Shown piece by piece: positions 44,833 through 53,345 of a stretch of 64,000 nt of DNA; position 1 is the first letter of the stretch, and each line of letters starts with the position of its first letter. The notes beneath the pieces are model-generated. The model made no database searches and was not told the DNA's origin. It was given only the letters and a program-made list of their open reading frames with translations. A program made the position numbers and the translations under genes. Source of the DNA: Planctomycetota bacterium (GTDB taxonomy: Bacteria > Planctomycetota > PLA2); the NCBI GenBank assembly GCA_021776735.1, contig JAJFFH010000024.1, positions 1 to 64,000 on the forward strand, in the 5' to 3' direction.

Positions 44833-47800
44833 ATGTCGGATCACCGGGACGACCTCCCCGAAGAGCCGCAGGGCAAACAGCCCGACGGCCCGGTCGTGCC
44901 CGGAGGGAACGACCCCGACAAGAACAACACCGACGCCCAGGATGCACCCTTCGGCGAGGAGACCTGGATCTCCACCGACCCGTTCGCCTTGCCCCCGCCC
45001 GACCCCGACCCCGACCCCGACCCCGAACCCGACTCGTCCGCGATAGCTCCGTCAGGCGTGAACGCAGAACCCGCGACCGCCCCGGACCCCGAAGACTCCC
45101 CCTTCCAAGACGAGTTCCCCGGCGAAACACTCGTTCGCATCTCGGAGAACACCCCGTTCCACGACGACCCCGACTCGTCGCTTCAGTACCCCGAGGCCGC
45201 GACGCAAGATGAAGATCCGGCCCCGGAGGAGCTCTTCCACGACGCCGACACGGACCCGGACCCCGATCTGTCCGCCACGACCACCTCCGCCGCGCCGCAA
45301 CCGAGCGAAGACGTGGCAGTCGACGAGACCGTTGCCGCCCCCGCCCCCCCCTTACCCACGCCGCCCGCCTCCACCCCATTGAACACGGACTTGGCGGATG
45401 ATGAGCCGGCGAACGAGGATCCGGCGGACGAGGATCCGACGGCTTGGTTCCGCAACGACCCGGCACGCGACCTGACCGCCACCGCACTCGACGGTGAACT
45501 CGACGGTGAAGAACTCGACGGTGAACTCGATCGTGCACTCGACGGTGCTCTCGACCGTGCGCTCGGCAGCGACGAAACGATCGAGCTACCCATCGAAATG
45601 ATCCGCGGGGGTCCGGAACCGGCAGCCGCGCCGCCGCCGCACAAGGACGGCTTTGTGCTGCGCTACCCCGAGGACACGGGCTGGCACGACGCGGTCGATC
45701 AGACCTTGACGGACGTGCTGACGCCCAACGCTCTCGCAGGATTGCCGACGTCACCGGAGGCCAGAGATCCCGACGAGACCGATCCCGCCCCGGCGGACGC
45801 CGCGTTGCTCATCGAAACCGCGACGCGGCCCGGGCACGCGCCCGCGACACCTGTGGCGAGCACGCATTCGGGCGCCGACGCGACCGAACCGGACACTGAC
45901 CTGCCGCACTTCGACGCCCCGGAGCCGGTTTCGGACGAACTCGAGACTCTTACGGGGGACACCGCGGCACCTGTGCCGCAAGGCCGGCGCCGCCGCACGG
46001 GCCCCGAGCGTTCGTCGTGGCTTTCTGGCCTGCGAGCGCGACTCCCGTCGTTCCGTCTCGACTTCGGGGCGGTCAAGCGGGCCGCGCGCGGATGGTTCAC
46101 GGACCTGAAGCAGCGGTGGCGCGAGACGGCCAAGGCGCGCCGCGCCGAACTCAAGCTCGATCGCGACAAGAACTGGTGGCGCAAGACGCTGCTCGAGATC
46201 GCGATCCTCTACTCGATCATCATTCCAATCGAGTTCGCGGTCAGCGGCGGCAAGATCGGATCGTTCGGCACGCACCCCCACCCGTACTGGCTGATCATCC
46301 TGCCGATGGCGGGTGCGCGCGGCGTCGTAGCGGGCCTGCTGGCCGCGGTGCTGGGCGCGGTCTTGTTTTTCCTCGGCGCACTTCAGGCGCGAGGCGGCGG
46401 CGACATCGACGGCCTGTTGACCTACGCGCTGATGCGCGAGCCGATCCTGTTTTTCGCGGTCGGATTCTTTCTGGGCGAGTTGCGCGACGAGTTGGCCCTG
46501 CGCTACGGCAAGCTCGAACAGCTCGTCAAGGACCTGAAGGAACGAGGTACGCGGCTGCGGCAGGAGCGCGACGTCTTGGCGGAAGCCAACCGCCTGCTCG
46601 AAACGCGCATCGTCGACGACTCGGTGCAGTTCGGCAATATGATCGTCGCCGCGACGCGGATCGAGCGGTCGGGCAGGGCCGAAGTCTTCGAGGTGGCGCT
46701 CGACATGGTCGAGGAGCACTGCGGCGCCGGCGCGTCCGTGCTCATGCTTCTGGAGGGCGGCTCGCTCGACTACCTGTGCCACCGCGGCTGGCCCGACGAC
46801 GAGGTCGGCGAGCGCCTTGCGGCCGCGCGCGCCAGCGAGTTCGTCGCCCGCGCGATCGCCGATGGCACGTCGGTCAACGGGTTCGAAGGGGAAGAGTCGC
46901 CCCCGGAGGAGGGCCCGCTGGTCGTGGCCCCGCTGATCTACAGCGGCGGCGTGGTCAAGGCGCTCCTCTGCCTGGACGACGTGCCCCCCGAACGCCTCAA
47001 CGAGAGCACGGTGACGGTGTTCTTCGGCATCGCGGAGTGGGTCTCCGCGGCCCTCGCGCGGCTCGCCCGCGGCGCCGAGATGCCCGCGCCCCCCGCGGCG
47101 TTCGGCCCGCTCGCGCAACCCGGCGCATGGCTGGGCACGCACGAGGACCTGGGCGAACGGCTGCGCCTCGAGGTCGAACGCTGCACGCGCTACGGCGTCC
47201 CGACGAGCTTCCTCGCCATCCAGGCGCCGGAGTGGAAGGACGTGACGTTCGAAGGCGGCGAGACACTCGACCACTTCATGACCACGCACTTCACGGGAGG
47301 GTTGCGCCCGAGCGATGAGCTGTTCCGCTTCGGGTTCGCGGGGTGCTACTTCCTCGTGTTGGCGGGCACCGACGTCAAGGGCGCAGAGGTCGTGCGGCAA
47401 CGGCTGTTGCGCCGGGTCGAGTACAGTCCGAACCGCGAGATCGGCGCGATCCGCATCTTCGCCACGGGCCCGGACGCGGAAGCACCGGACCTCGCCTCGC
47501 TTGTCGAACGAGTGTCGGCACACTTCCGCGACGCGTCCCCGCTGCCGCTTGACGGCCAGTGCCCGATCGACATCCCGACCGAACCCGCGGCCGGAACGAT
47601 CGAGGACTTCGTACGCCGACTGCGCATGGAGTCGAGCCTCGCCACCCGCAACAGCTTCGACCTGCACGTGCTCGGCATCCGCGCCGACACCCCCGCCGAG
47701 GCCGAGCACGACCTGCTCGCCCGCCACGTGCGCGCCGCCGGCGTGTACACGCTGCGTCCGACCGACGGCGTCTACCCGCTCGGCGCGGGCCAGGTCGCCA

Positions 47801-48000
47801 TCATCTGCCCGTGCACGAACTCCGAACAGGCGGCGACCGTCGCGCATCGCCTCGCCCGTGCGGTTCGCGAGCGCGACCCCGACGCCCCCTACGGCGATCT
47901 CGAAACCCAGGTCTTGACTCTCGGCTCGGTCCATCCCGACGCCGGGTCGTTCCTCGCCGCCCTTGCCGGTGGCCGTTCCGGTTCAGGGGAACAATCGTGA
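44833..48000 (+). CDS. pelD: PelD-like c-di-GMP receptor with long disordered N-terminus and two degenerate GGDEF domains
   Basis: 1055 residues against about 455 in Pseudomonas. Residues 1 to about 440 are acidic/Pro-rich low complexity (including PDPDPDPDPEPD). The canonical PelD core follows: four membrane helices (about 446-550), coiled coil, GAF (about 590-740), then a degenerate GGDEF (about 775-890) with GLRPSDELFRFGFAGCYFLVL. Here the active site is lost but R825-x-x-D828 keeps the inhibitory c-di-GMP site. A second degenerate GGDEF (about 910-1050) has LRPTDGVYPLGAGQVAIICP with R975-x-x-D978. PelD activates polymer synthesis when it binds c-di-GMP. Two binding sites would be unusual. 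Confidence 0.88.
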   Translation: MSDHRDDLPEEPQGKQPDGPVVPGGNDPDKNNTDAQDAPFGEETWISTDPFALPPPDPDPDPDPEPDSSAIAPSGVNAEPATAPDPEDSPFQDEFPGETLVRISENTPFHDDPDSSLQYPEAATQDEDPAPEELFHDADTDPDPDLSATTTSAAPQPSEDVAVDETVAAPAPPLPTPPASTPLNTDLADDEPANEDPADEDPTAWFRNDPARDLTATALDGELDGEELDGELDRALDGALDRALGSDETIELPIEMIRGGPEPAAAPPPHKDGFVLRYPEDTGWHDAVDQTLTDVLTPNALAGLPTSPEARDPDETDPAPADAALLIETATRPGHAPATPVASTHSGADATEPDTDLPHFDAPEPVSDELETLTGDTAAPVPQGRRRRTGPERSSWLSGLRARLPSFRLDFGAVKRAARGWFTDLKQRWRETAKARRAELKLDRDKNWWRKTLLEIAILYSIIIPIEFAVSGGKIGSFGTHPHPYWLIILPMAGARGVVAGLLAAVLGAVLFFLGALQARGGGDIDGLLTYALMREPILFFAVGFFLGELRDELALRYGKLEQLVKDLKERGTRLRQERDVLAEANRLLETRIVDDSVQFGNMIVAATRIERSGRAEVFEVALDMVEEHCGAGASVLMLLEGGSLDYLCHRGWPDDEVGERLAAARASEFVARAIADGTSVNGFEGEESPPEEGPLVVAPLIYSGGVVKALLCLDDVPPERLNESTVTVFFGIAEWVSAALARLARGAEMPAPPAAFGPLAQPGAWLGTHEDLGERLRLEVERCTRYGVPTSFLAIQAPEWKDVTFEGGETLDHFMTTHFTGGLRPSDELFRFGFAGCYFLVLAGTDVKGAEVVRQRLLRRVEYSPNREIGAIRIFATGPDAEAPDLASLVERVSAHFRDASPLPLDGQCPIDIPTEPAAGTIEDFVRRLRMESSLATRNSFDLHVLGIRADTPAEAEHDLLARHVRAAGVYTLRPTDGVYPLGAGQVAIICPCTNSEQAATVAHRLARAVRERDPDAPYGDLETQVLTLGSVHPDAGSFLAALAGGRSGSGEQS

Positions 48001-49373
48001 AAAAGCATACGGACGGCGATGTCTCCCTGCAGCCCGAACAGCCGGAGTCGGACATGCAAGCCGAGCACGACGAAGCTGTAACGAGCACGGACACGTTCAC
48101 ACCGGGCACGGATTCCTCCAGCCTGGAGACGGCGGCGAGCGCGCCCGCGCGACCGCTCGTGCTCGAATCGGATCCGCCGGTCCCGGCCCCCGCCCCCCCC
48201 CAACCCAACACTCAAGAGCCTGTCGCGGCCCCGATAGAACTGGAAGCGACCGGGAACGGCGCGGTGCAGGATCCGCAGCCGTTGCCGCGGCTCGAACTCG
48301 AACCCGATCCGGAACCCGAGAAGATCGCGGACGAGACCTCGGAAGGCGACGAAGAGCAGCGTCGGATCAATCCGCGCGTCTGGATGTGGTGTTTCGTTGC
48401 CGGAGCCGTCGTGTTCGAGGGCGCCGCCGTCTGGTTCGCGCTGCGCGATCGGCTCGGTCCGTTTTTCGGGGCCATGGCGTTGCATGGCGCGGCGATCGTT
48501 TTTTCGCGCCTGGCGGCACACGTCAGGCGTCCCGACCTTTCCCCGGTCGAACGGGATCTGGTCACCTGGACCGGGCTGCTCGTGCCCGGGTTCGGTCCCG
48601 TGATCGGATGGTCGCTGCCGCGGCGCGCCGAGCAGGAAGAGGCCGAGAATGCACACGCGGTCTTCGAGCGCTACGCGGACCACGTCAAGGCGCGCGACTC
48701 CGGGTACGAGCGGACGCTATTCACGGGCGACTATGTGCGCGACCTCGCGCGCGAGCTCGACGTCGAGAGCTACCGCGAGGTTCTGCGCCAAGGGCAGACG
48801 GACCAAAAACGGAGCGCGCTGCGTCGCCTGGCCGAGCTGGGCGAGGCGCGCCATTTCGCGCTCATTCGCGAGTGCCTGCTCGACCCGAGCCACGAGGTGC
48901 GGCTCTACGCGTACTCCGAACTGGAGCGGGCGGGGCGGCCGTACGAGGAGGCGATCGCGGACGGATCCCGCATGCTGCGCCGTTCGCCCGACGATCCCGA
49001 CGCGTTGCTCGTGATGGCGCGCGCCTACCACGACTACGCCGCCAGCGGCATCCAGGACCCGCAGATGGCGGGCTGGTACTTTCGCTCGGCCGACCAGTTC
49101 GGCGGGCGCGCGCAGGAAGCGGGCGCACGCACGGAGGGCGCGTTGATCCGCGCGAGCGCGCTGGCCCGCCTGGGCGGGTTCGAGGAAGCCGGGGCATGCC
49201 TGGACGCGCTGTCGCCCGAGGAGCAGGGCCGGGCGGAGTGCTGCCTCGTGCGCGCGGAGCTGGCGTACCGGCGACGCGACTTCGCGACCGTGCGGGCCGA
49301 AGCGGCGCGCTTCGCGCAAACGGGCGACGAGTTGCCCTCCTGGCTGGCGGCGATGGTGGGAGAACGAGCATGA
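47997..49373 (+). CDS. pelE: PelE-like membrane/TPR protein
   Basis: 458 residues starting at a GTG that overlaps the pelD stop. The N-terminus is made by a window motif: MKKHTDGDVS (motif 48011-48021). Then about 115 acidic/Pro-rich residues, two membrane helices (about 128-178: VWMWCFVAGAVVFEGAAVWFAL and FFGAMALHGAAIVFSRLAA), and a soluble helical part with HEAT- and TPR-like repeats (ELGEARHFALIRECLLDPSHE, DPDALLVMARAYHDYAA). Two helices plus TPRs is the PelE architecture, part of the inner-membrane PelDEFG synthase complex. Pseudomonas PelE is about 330 residues; the difference is the N-terminal extension. The stop overlaps the pelF start. Confidence 0.82.
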   Translation: MKKHTDGDVSLQPEQPESDMQAEHDEAVTSTDTFTPGTDSSSLETAASAPARPLVLESDPPVPAPAPPQPNTQEPVAAPIELEATGNGAVQDPQPLPRLELEPDPEPEKIADETSEGDEEQRRINPRVWMWCFVAGAVVFEGAAVWFALRDRLGPFFGAMALHGAAIVFSRLAAHVRRPDLSPVERDLVTWTGLLVPGFGPVIGWSLPRRAEQEEAENAHAVFERYADHVKARDSGYERTLFTGDYVRDLARELDVESYREVLRQGQTDQKRSALRRLAELGEARHFALIRECLLDPSHEVRLYAYSELERAGRPYEEAIADGSRMLRRSPDDPDALLVMARAYHDYAASGIQDPQMAGWYFRSADQFGGRAQEAGARTEGALIRASALARLGGFEEAGACLDALSPEEQGRAECCLVRAELAYRRRDFATVRAEAARFAQTGDELPSWLAAMVGERA

Positions 49374-51412
49374 CGGTCGATGTCTGTCTGATCCTCGAGG
49401 GAACCTACCCGTTCGTTTCGGGCGGCGTCTCTTCGTGGGTGCATCACCTCACGTCCAAGCTGCCTCACATCTCGTTCTACATCCTGCACATCAGCCCGAA
49501 ACGCGGCTTCTACACGAAGGGCCACGTCTACGACATGCCCGACAACGTGAAGGGCGTGCGCGAGGTCTACCTGCACGACTATGTCCTTTCGAGCAAGGGC
49601 CGTCCGACCGGGCTCGCCGAGAAGGTCGAGTTCTTCCGGCAACTCGTTGAGGACATGCGCGAGGGGCGTTCCGGCTCGTTTGCCGCGTTCCTCCGCGCCC
49701 TGCAGTCGGAAGGCAACGAGGGCTTCAGCGCGTTCGATCTCCTGCAGACGTTCGAGAGCTGGGAGGTTCTCGTCGACAACTACCGGCGCGAGGCGGGCAA
49801 CGAGAGTTTCCTCAACTTCTTTTGGACGTGGCGCTACGCCTACCTGCCGCTGTTCAACCTGCTCTCGGCCCGAATCCCGCGCGCGCGGGTCTACCACACG
49901 ATCTCGACCGGCTATGCCGGACTTCTCGCCGCCGGCGCGAAGGAGCGCAACGGCTCGCCGATGCTGCTTACCGAACACGGCATCTACACCAAGGAGCGCC
50001 GCATCGAGATCAACCGTAGCGACTGGATTCAGGACTGGGACTCCGGCGAGATCGTCGCGGAACGGAAGGCACCGTACTTCCGCCGCTACTGGATCCGCCA
50101 GTTCCAGATGATGAGCCGCATCACCTACGAGTACGCCGACGAGATCTTTACCCTGTACACCGGCAACGCGGAGGAGCAGATTCGCGACGGCGCCGACCCG
50201 AACAAGATCCGGGTCATTCCGAACGGCATCGACATGGAGCGCTTCGGCGAGGCGGCGGACCGCTTCGACGCGCGCGGCGAAAACGACCGCTTCACGGTTT
50301 GCTTTCTGGGCCGTGTCTGCCCCATCAAGGACCTGATGACGTTCATCGGCGCCATGCGCCTCGTCGCCGACGAGGTACCCGACGTGCGCGTGCGCGTGCT
50401 GGGTCCGATGGACGAGGATCCGGAGTACGCGGAAATGTGCCAGCGCCATGCCCGCCAGCTCGGTCTTGAACAAAACCTCGCCTTTGAAGGCAAGGTCGAT
50501 GTGTTGCAGGAGCTGCCCAAGTGCGACGTGATGGTGCTGACCAGCATCTCGGAGGCGCAGCCACTGGTCATCCTGGAGGCGGGCTCGATCGGCGTGCCGT
50601 CGATCGCCACAAACGTCGGCTCGTGCGCCGATCTCTTGTACGGCGCGACGCCGGAGGACCGCGTGCTCGGCGCGGGCGGCGCCATCACGCCGATGGCCTC
50701 GCCGGGCGAAACCGCCCGCGCCGTCCTCCAGCTCTACTACGAACCGGAACTGCGCAAGCGCATGCGCGACGCGATGCGCGAACGCGTGCTGCGCTTTTAC
50801 AACCAGGACGACATGGTCGCGGCCTACGACGAGATCTACACCGGCCACGCCAACAAGTCCCCCATCCAGCACCTCAGGCCCGACGCCGAGCCCGATCCCG
50901 AACCCGATCCCGACTCGTCGCACCGGAGCGCCGAAAGCACCGCGGAACCCGAGGTTGTACCCGAGCCGGAGCTCGTCACTCTCCCGATCCCGGAACTCCC
51001 TCCGGAGCCCGAACCGGAAGAATTCGAGACGCTGGACGAAACAGCCACAGCACCGAGCCCGGAACTACAGCAAACGGGCGTGCCCGCGCCGAAGCGCGAA
51101 GCGCGACGGCGGGACGGCGATATCCCGGCGCCGCCGGAAACAGACCTGGACCAGACCCTGGCCGACGTCCTGGAATGCACCAGAGACCTGGCGAACAACC
51201 CCGAAGCACCGCCCCCCGAAGAAGAAATCGCCGTCCGTAAGCTCCCCTCAGATGCCACTCCCACTCCCGAACCCGACTCCGACCCCGACGAAGACCCCAA
51301 CGCAACCGCCACCGAACTCAGCTCGTTCATAAGTGCGCCGAAGGCGCGAACTAACGAAATACGCGAAGCGAATTTCGCAGGCGATAAGCCCACTGGAGAG
51401 GACGACGCGTAA
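49370..51412 (+). CDS. pelF: PelF glycosyltransferase (GT4) with repeat-derived C-terminal tail
   Basis: 680 residues. Residues 1 to about 500 are a clear PelF: VCLILEGTYPFVSGGVSSWVH at the start, PMLLTEHGIYTKERRIEI, FTVCFLGRVCPIKDLMTFI, and the GT4 donor-site motif SISEAQPLVILEAGSIGVP. It polymerises GalNAc/GalN from UDP-sugars on the cytoplasmic side. The last about 175 residues, absent from Pseudomonas PelF, are disordered and Glu/Pro-rich. They contain a motif variant (51112-51122, RRRDGDIP), a reverse one (51226-51236) and, at 51353-51379, a member of the hairpin repeat that elsewhere lies between genes (encoding NEIREANFAG). The ATG overlaps the pelE stop, and the stop overlaps pelG. 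Confidence 0.93.
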   Translation: MTVDVCLILEGTYPFVSGGVSSWVHHLTSKLPHISFYILHISPKRGFYTKGHVYDMPDNVKGVREVYLHDYVLSSKGRPTGLAEKVEFFRQLVEDMREGRSGSFAAFLRALQSEGNEGFSAFDLLQTFESWEVLVDNYRREAGNESFLNFFWTWRYAYLPLFNLLSARIPRARVYHTISTGYAGLLAAGAKERNGSPMLLTEHGIYTKERRIEINRSDWIQDWDSGEIVAERKAPYFRRYWIRQFQMMSRITYEYADEIFTLYTGNAEEQIRDGADPNKIRVIPNGIDMERFGEAADRFDARGENDRFTVCFLGRVCPIKDLMTFIGAMRLVADEVPDVRVRVLGPMDEDPEYAEMCQRHARQLGLEQNLAFEGKVDVLQELPKCDVMVLTSISEAQPLVILEAGSIGVPSIATNVGSCADLLYGATPEDRVLGAGGAITPMASPGETARAVLQLYYEPELRKRMRDAMRERVLRFYNQDDMVAAYDEIYTGHANKSPIQHLRPDAEPDPEPDPDSSHRSAESTAEPEVVPEPELVTLPIPELPPEPEPEEFETLDETATAPSPELQQTGVPAPKREARRRDGDIPAPPETDLDQTLADVLECTRDLANNPEAPPPEEEIAVRKLPSDATPTPEPDSDPDEDPNATATELSSFISAPKARTNEIREANFAGDKPTGEDDA

Positions 51413-53331
51413 TGGCGGGCATCGGCTTCGAACTCCGCCGCATGATCGACGAGCGGGACGGCTTTTTGGCCAAGGTGCGCGCCTACGCCTGCGCCGGGTT
51501 GATCTCGTCGGGGCCGTGGTTGATGACCATCCTGACGCTGTCGCTGCTGAGCGTGGCCGGACCCTACGTGAGCGGCGGCCATCGCGGCTACGACCTGTTC
51601 CGCGCGCTCGTGACGTATGCGTTTGCGTTCAGCCTGCTGATCACCGGGGTCGTTCAGATGGCCGTCACGCGGCGCGTTGCCGACCTGCTGTACGCCAAGG
51701 AGCACCAGCGCGTTCTGCCGGCGTTTGCCGCGACACTCCTTGCGACCGGACTGGTCCACGGCGTGCTCGCCGCCTGGTTCGCGGCGTGGGCGGGGTTCGG
51801 CGTCACGCTGTCGTGCCTTTGCGCGGCCCTCTTCGCGGTGATCGGCATGACGTGGATCGCGCTCATCTGGCTCAGCGTGTCCCGCCAATACGACGACGTG
51901 TTGCGCGCGTATGTCTACGGCACGCTCGTCGCGATGGTCGGGGTCGTCTTGTTGCTGCTCGGCCGTGGAACCAACGGCGTGCTCGCCGCCTACATGGCCG
52001 GGCAGGCGTTCACGCTGATGCTGCTTGTGCGCACGATCGTGCGCGGCATGGAGGCCGGCGGCAAGCGCGAGTTCATCGCGCTCAGGAGCACGATCGACTT
52101 CCCCCGCCTCGTGGGTATCGGCCTGCTCTACAACGGCGCGATCTGGATCGACAAGATGGTGTTTTGGTTCCTCGACGGCGTCGGTCCGCACCCGTTCGTG
52201 CGCTACCACCCGCTCTACGACACCTGCTCGTTCCTCGCGTACCTCACGGTCGTGCCCGCGCTCGCGGTCAACCTCGTCCGGCTCGAGACGTCCTTTTACG
52301 AGAAGTACCGCGAGTACTACAGCGCGATCCTCGGCGGCACGCCGCTCAAGGTCATCGACGACAAGCGCAGCCGCATGCTCGGCAATCTGGGCGAGGGTGT
52401 CGTGCGCCTTCTGCGTATTCAGGGCGCGATCACCATCGCGGTGATCCTGTTCGCGCCGCCCATCGTCGAATTCCTGGAACTGCCGCCCGCCGCCATCCGC
52501 GTGTTTCGGCTGACGTGCCTGGGCGCACTGTTCCATGTGCTCTTGCTGATCACGATCCTGATGCAGATGTATTTCGACCTGCGGACGCAGGCGCTCGCGA
52601 CCTCGCTCGTGTTCTTCGTGCTGAACGGGACGCTGGCGTGGTGGAGCGTGCACCGCGGCATCGACACGTACGGCGTCGGCTACGCGCTCGCGTCGTTTCT
52701 ATCACTGCTGCTCGGCTTCCTGCTGTTGCACCGCGCCCTCGACCGGCTCGACTACATGACGTTCACCTCTCAGCCCATTTCCACCGACCGCCCCGAAGAG
52801 GCGGCGCCCGATGCGGTGCCCGAACAGGCACAAGACGAGAGCGAAGACGAAAACAACGAAGACAAAGCCAAGGACGGCGATGCCCCTGCAAAGGCGCCGG
52901 TTCCGACGGTGACGCCCGCCCCATTTGTCGCGTCACCGAAGGAGCCCCCGCTCGCCGCACCGGAACTTCCGGTGCGTGTGCCCGAGCCTCAACCCGAGAC
53001 GGCCGCATCCGCGGTCGGCGCGGGGGAAGCCGGCGCCGGAGCAGACATCGGACCCTTCACGCAAGACGCGGGATCCCTGGCGGGAGAGGACCTTCACCCC
53101 GAAACCTCCGCCCGTCAGGACCCGCCGACTGCCACGGAGACCGATCTGGTTGCATCGCCGTCCGCGGCATCTTCGCCAGAGCCCGGCAAGCCCAACGCAC
53201 CCGACGACCGCTTCATCCTGTATCCGCCGAGCGCAAGCAGCGACGACGGCGAGGAGGACGAGGACACCCCGGATCTCGAAGAGACGATGCTCGAGCCGTC
53301 GGACTGGCTCAAGAAACCGGCGGATGAGTAG
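51412..53331 (+). CDS. pelG: PelG polysaccharide exporter (MOP flippase) with disordered tail
   Basis: 639 residues. The first about 450 form the twelve-helix PelG core: MAGIGFELRRMIDERDGFLA, LISSGPWLMTILTLSLLS, YNGAIWIDKMVFWFLDGVG. The tail (about 455-639) is acidic/Pro/Ala-rich and contains two window motifs: 52872-52882 (KAKDGDAPAK) and 53153-53163 (reverse, VASPSAAS). Pseudomonas PelG is about 456 residues, so the tail is an extra domain. PelG moves the polymer across the inner membrane with PelDEF. It ends 14 nt from the convergent histidine kinase. Confidence 0.92.
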   Translation: MAGIGFELRRMIDERDGFLAKVRAYACAGLISSGPWLMTILTLSLLSVAGPYVSGGHRGYDLFRALVTYAFAFSLLITGVVQMAVTRRVADLLYAKEHQRVLPAFAATLLATGLVHGVLAAWFAAWAGFGVTLSCLCAALFAVIGMTWIALIWLSVSRQYDDVLRAYVYGTLVAMVGVVLLLLGRGTNGVLAAYMAGQAFTLMLLVRTIVRGMEAGGKREFIALRSTIDFPRLVGIGLLYNGAIWIDKMVFWFLDGVGPHPFVRYHPLYDTCSFLAYLTVVPALAVNLVRLETSFYEKYREYYSAILGGTPLKVIDDKRSRMLGNLGEGVVRLLRIQGAITIAVILFAPPIVEFLELPPAAIRVFRLTCLGALFHVLLLITILMQMYFDLRTQALATSLVFFVLNGTLAWWSVHRGIDTYGVGYALASFLSLLLGFLLLHRALDRLDYMTFTSQPISTDRPEEAAPDAVPEQAQDESEDENNEDKAKDGDAPAKAPVPTVTPAPFVASPKEPPLAAPELPVRVPEPQPETAASAVGAGEAGAGADIGPFTQDAGSLAGEDLHPETSARQDPPTATETDLVASPSAASSPEPGKPNAPDDRFILYPPSASSDDGEEDEDTPDLEETMLEPSDWLKKPADE

Positions 53332-53345
53332 GGTCTGCCGCGCTT

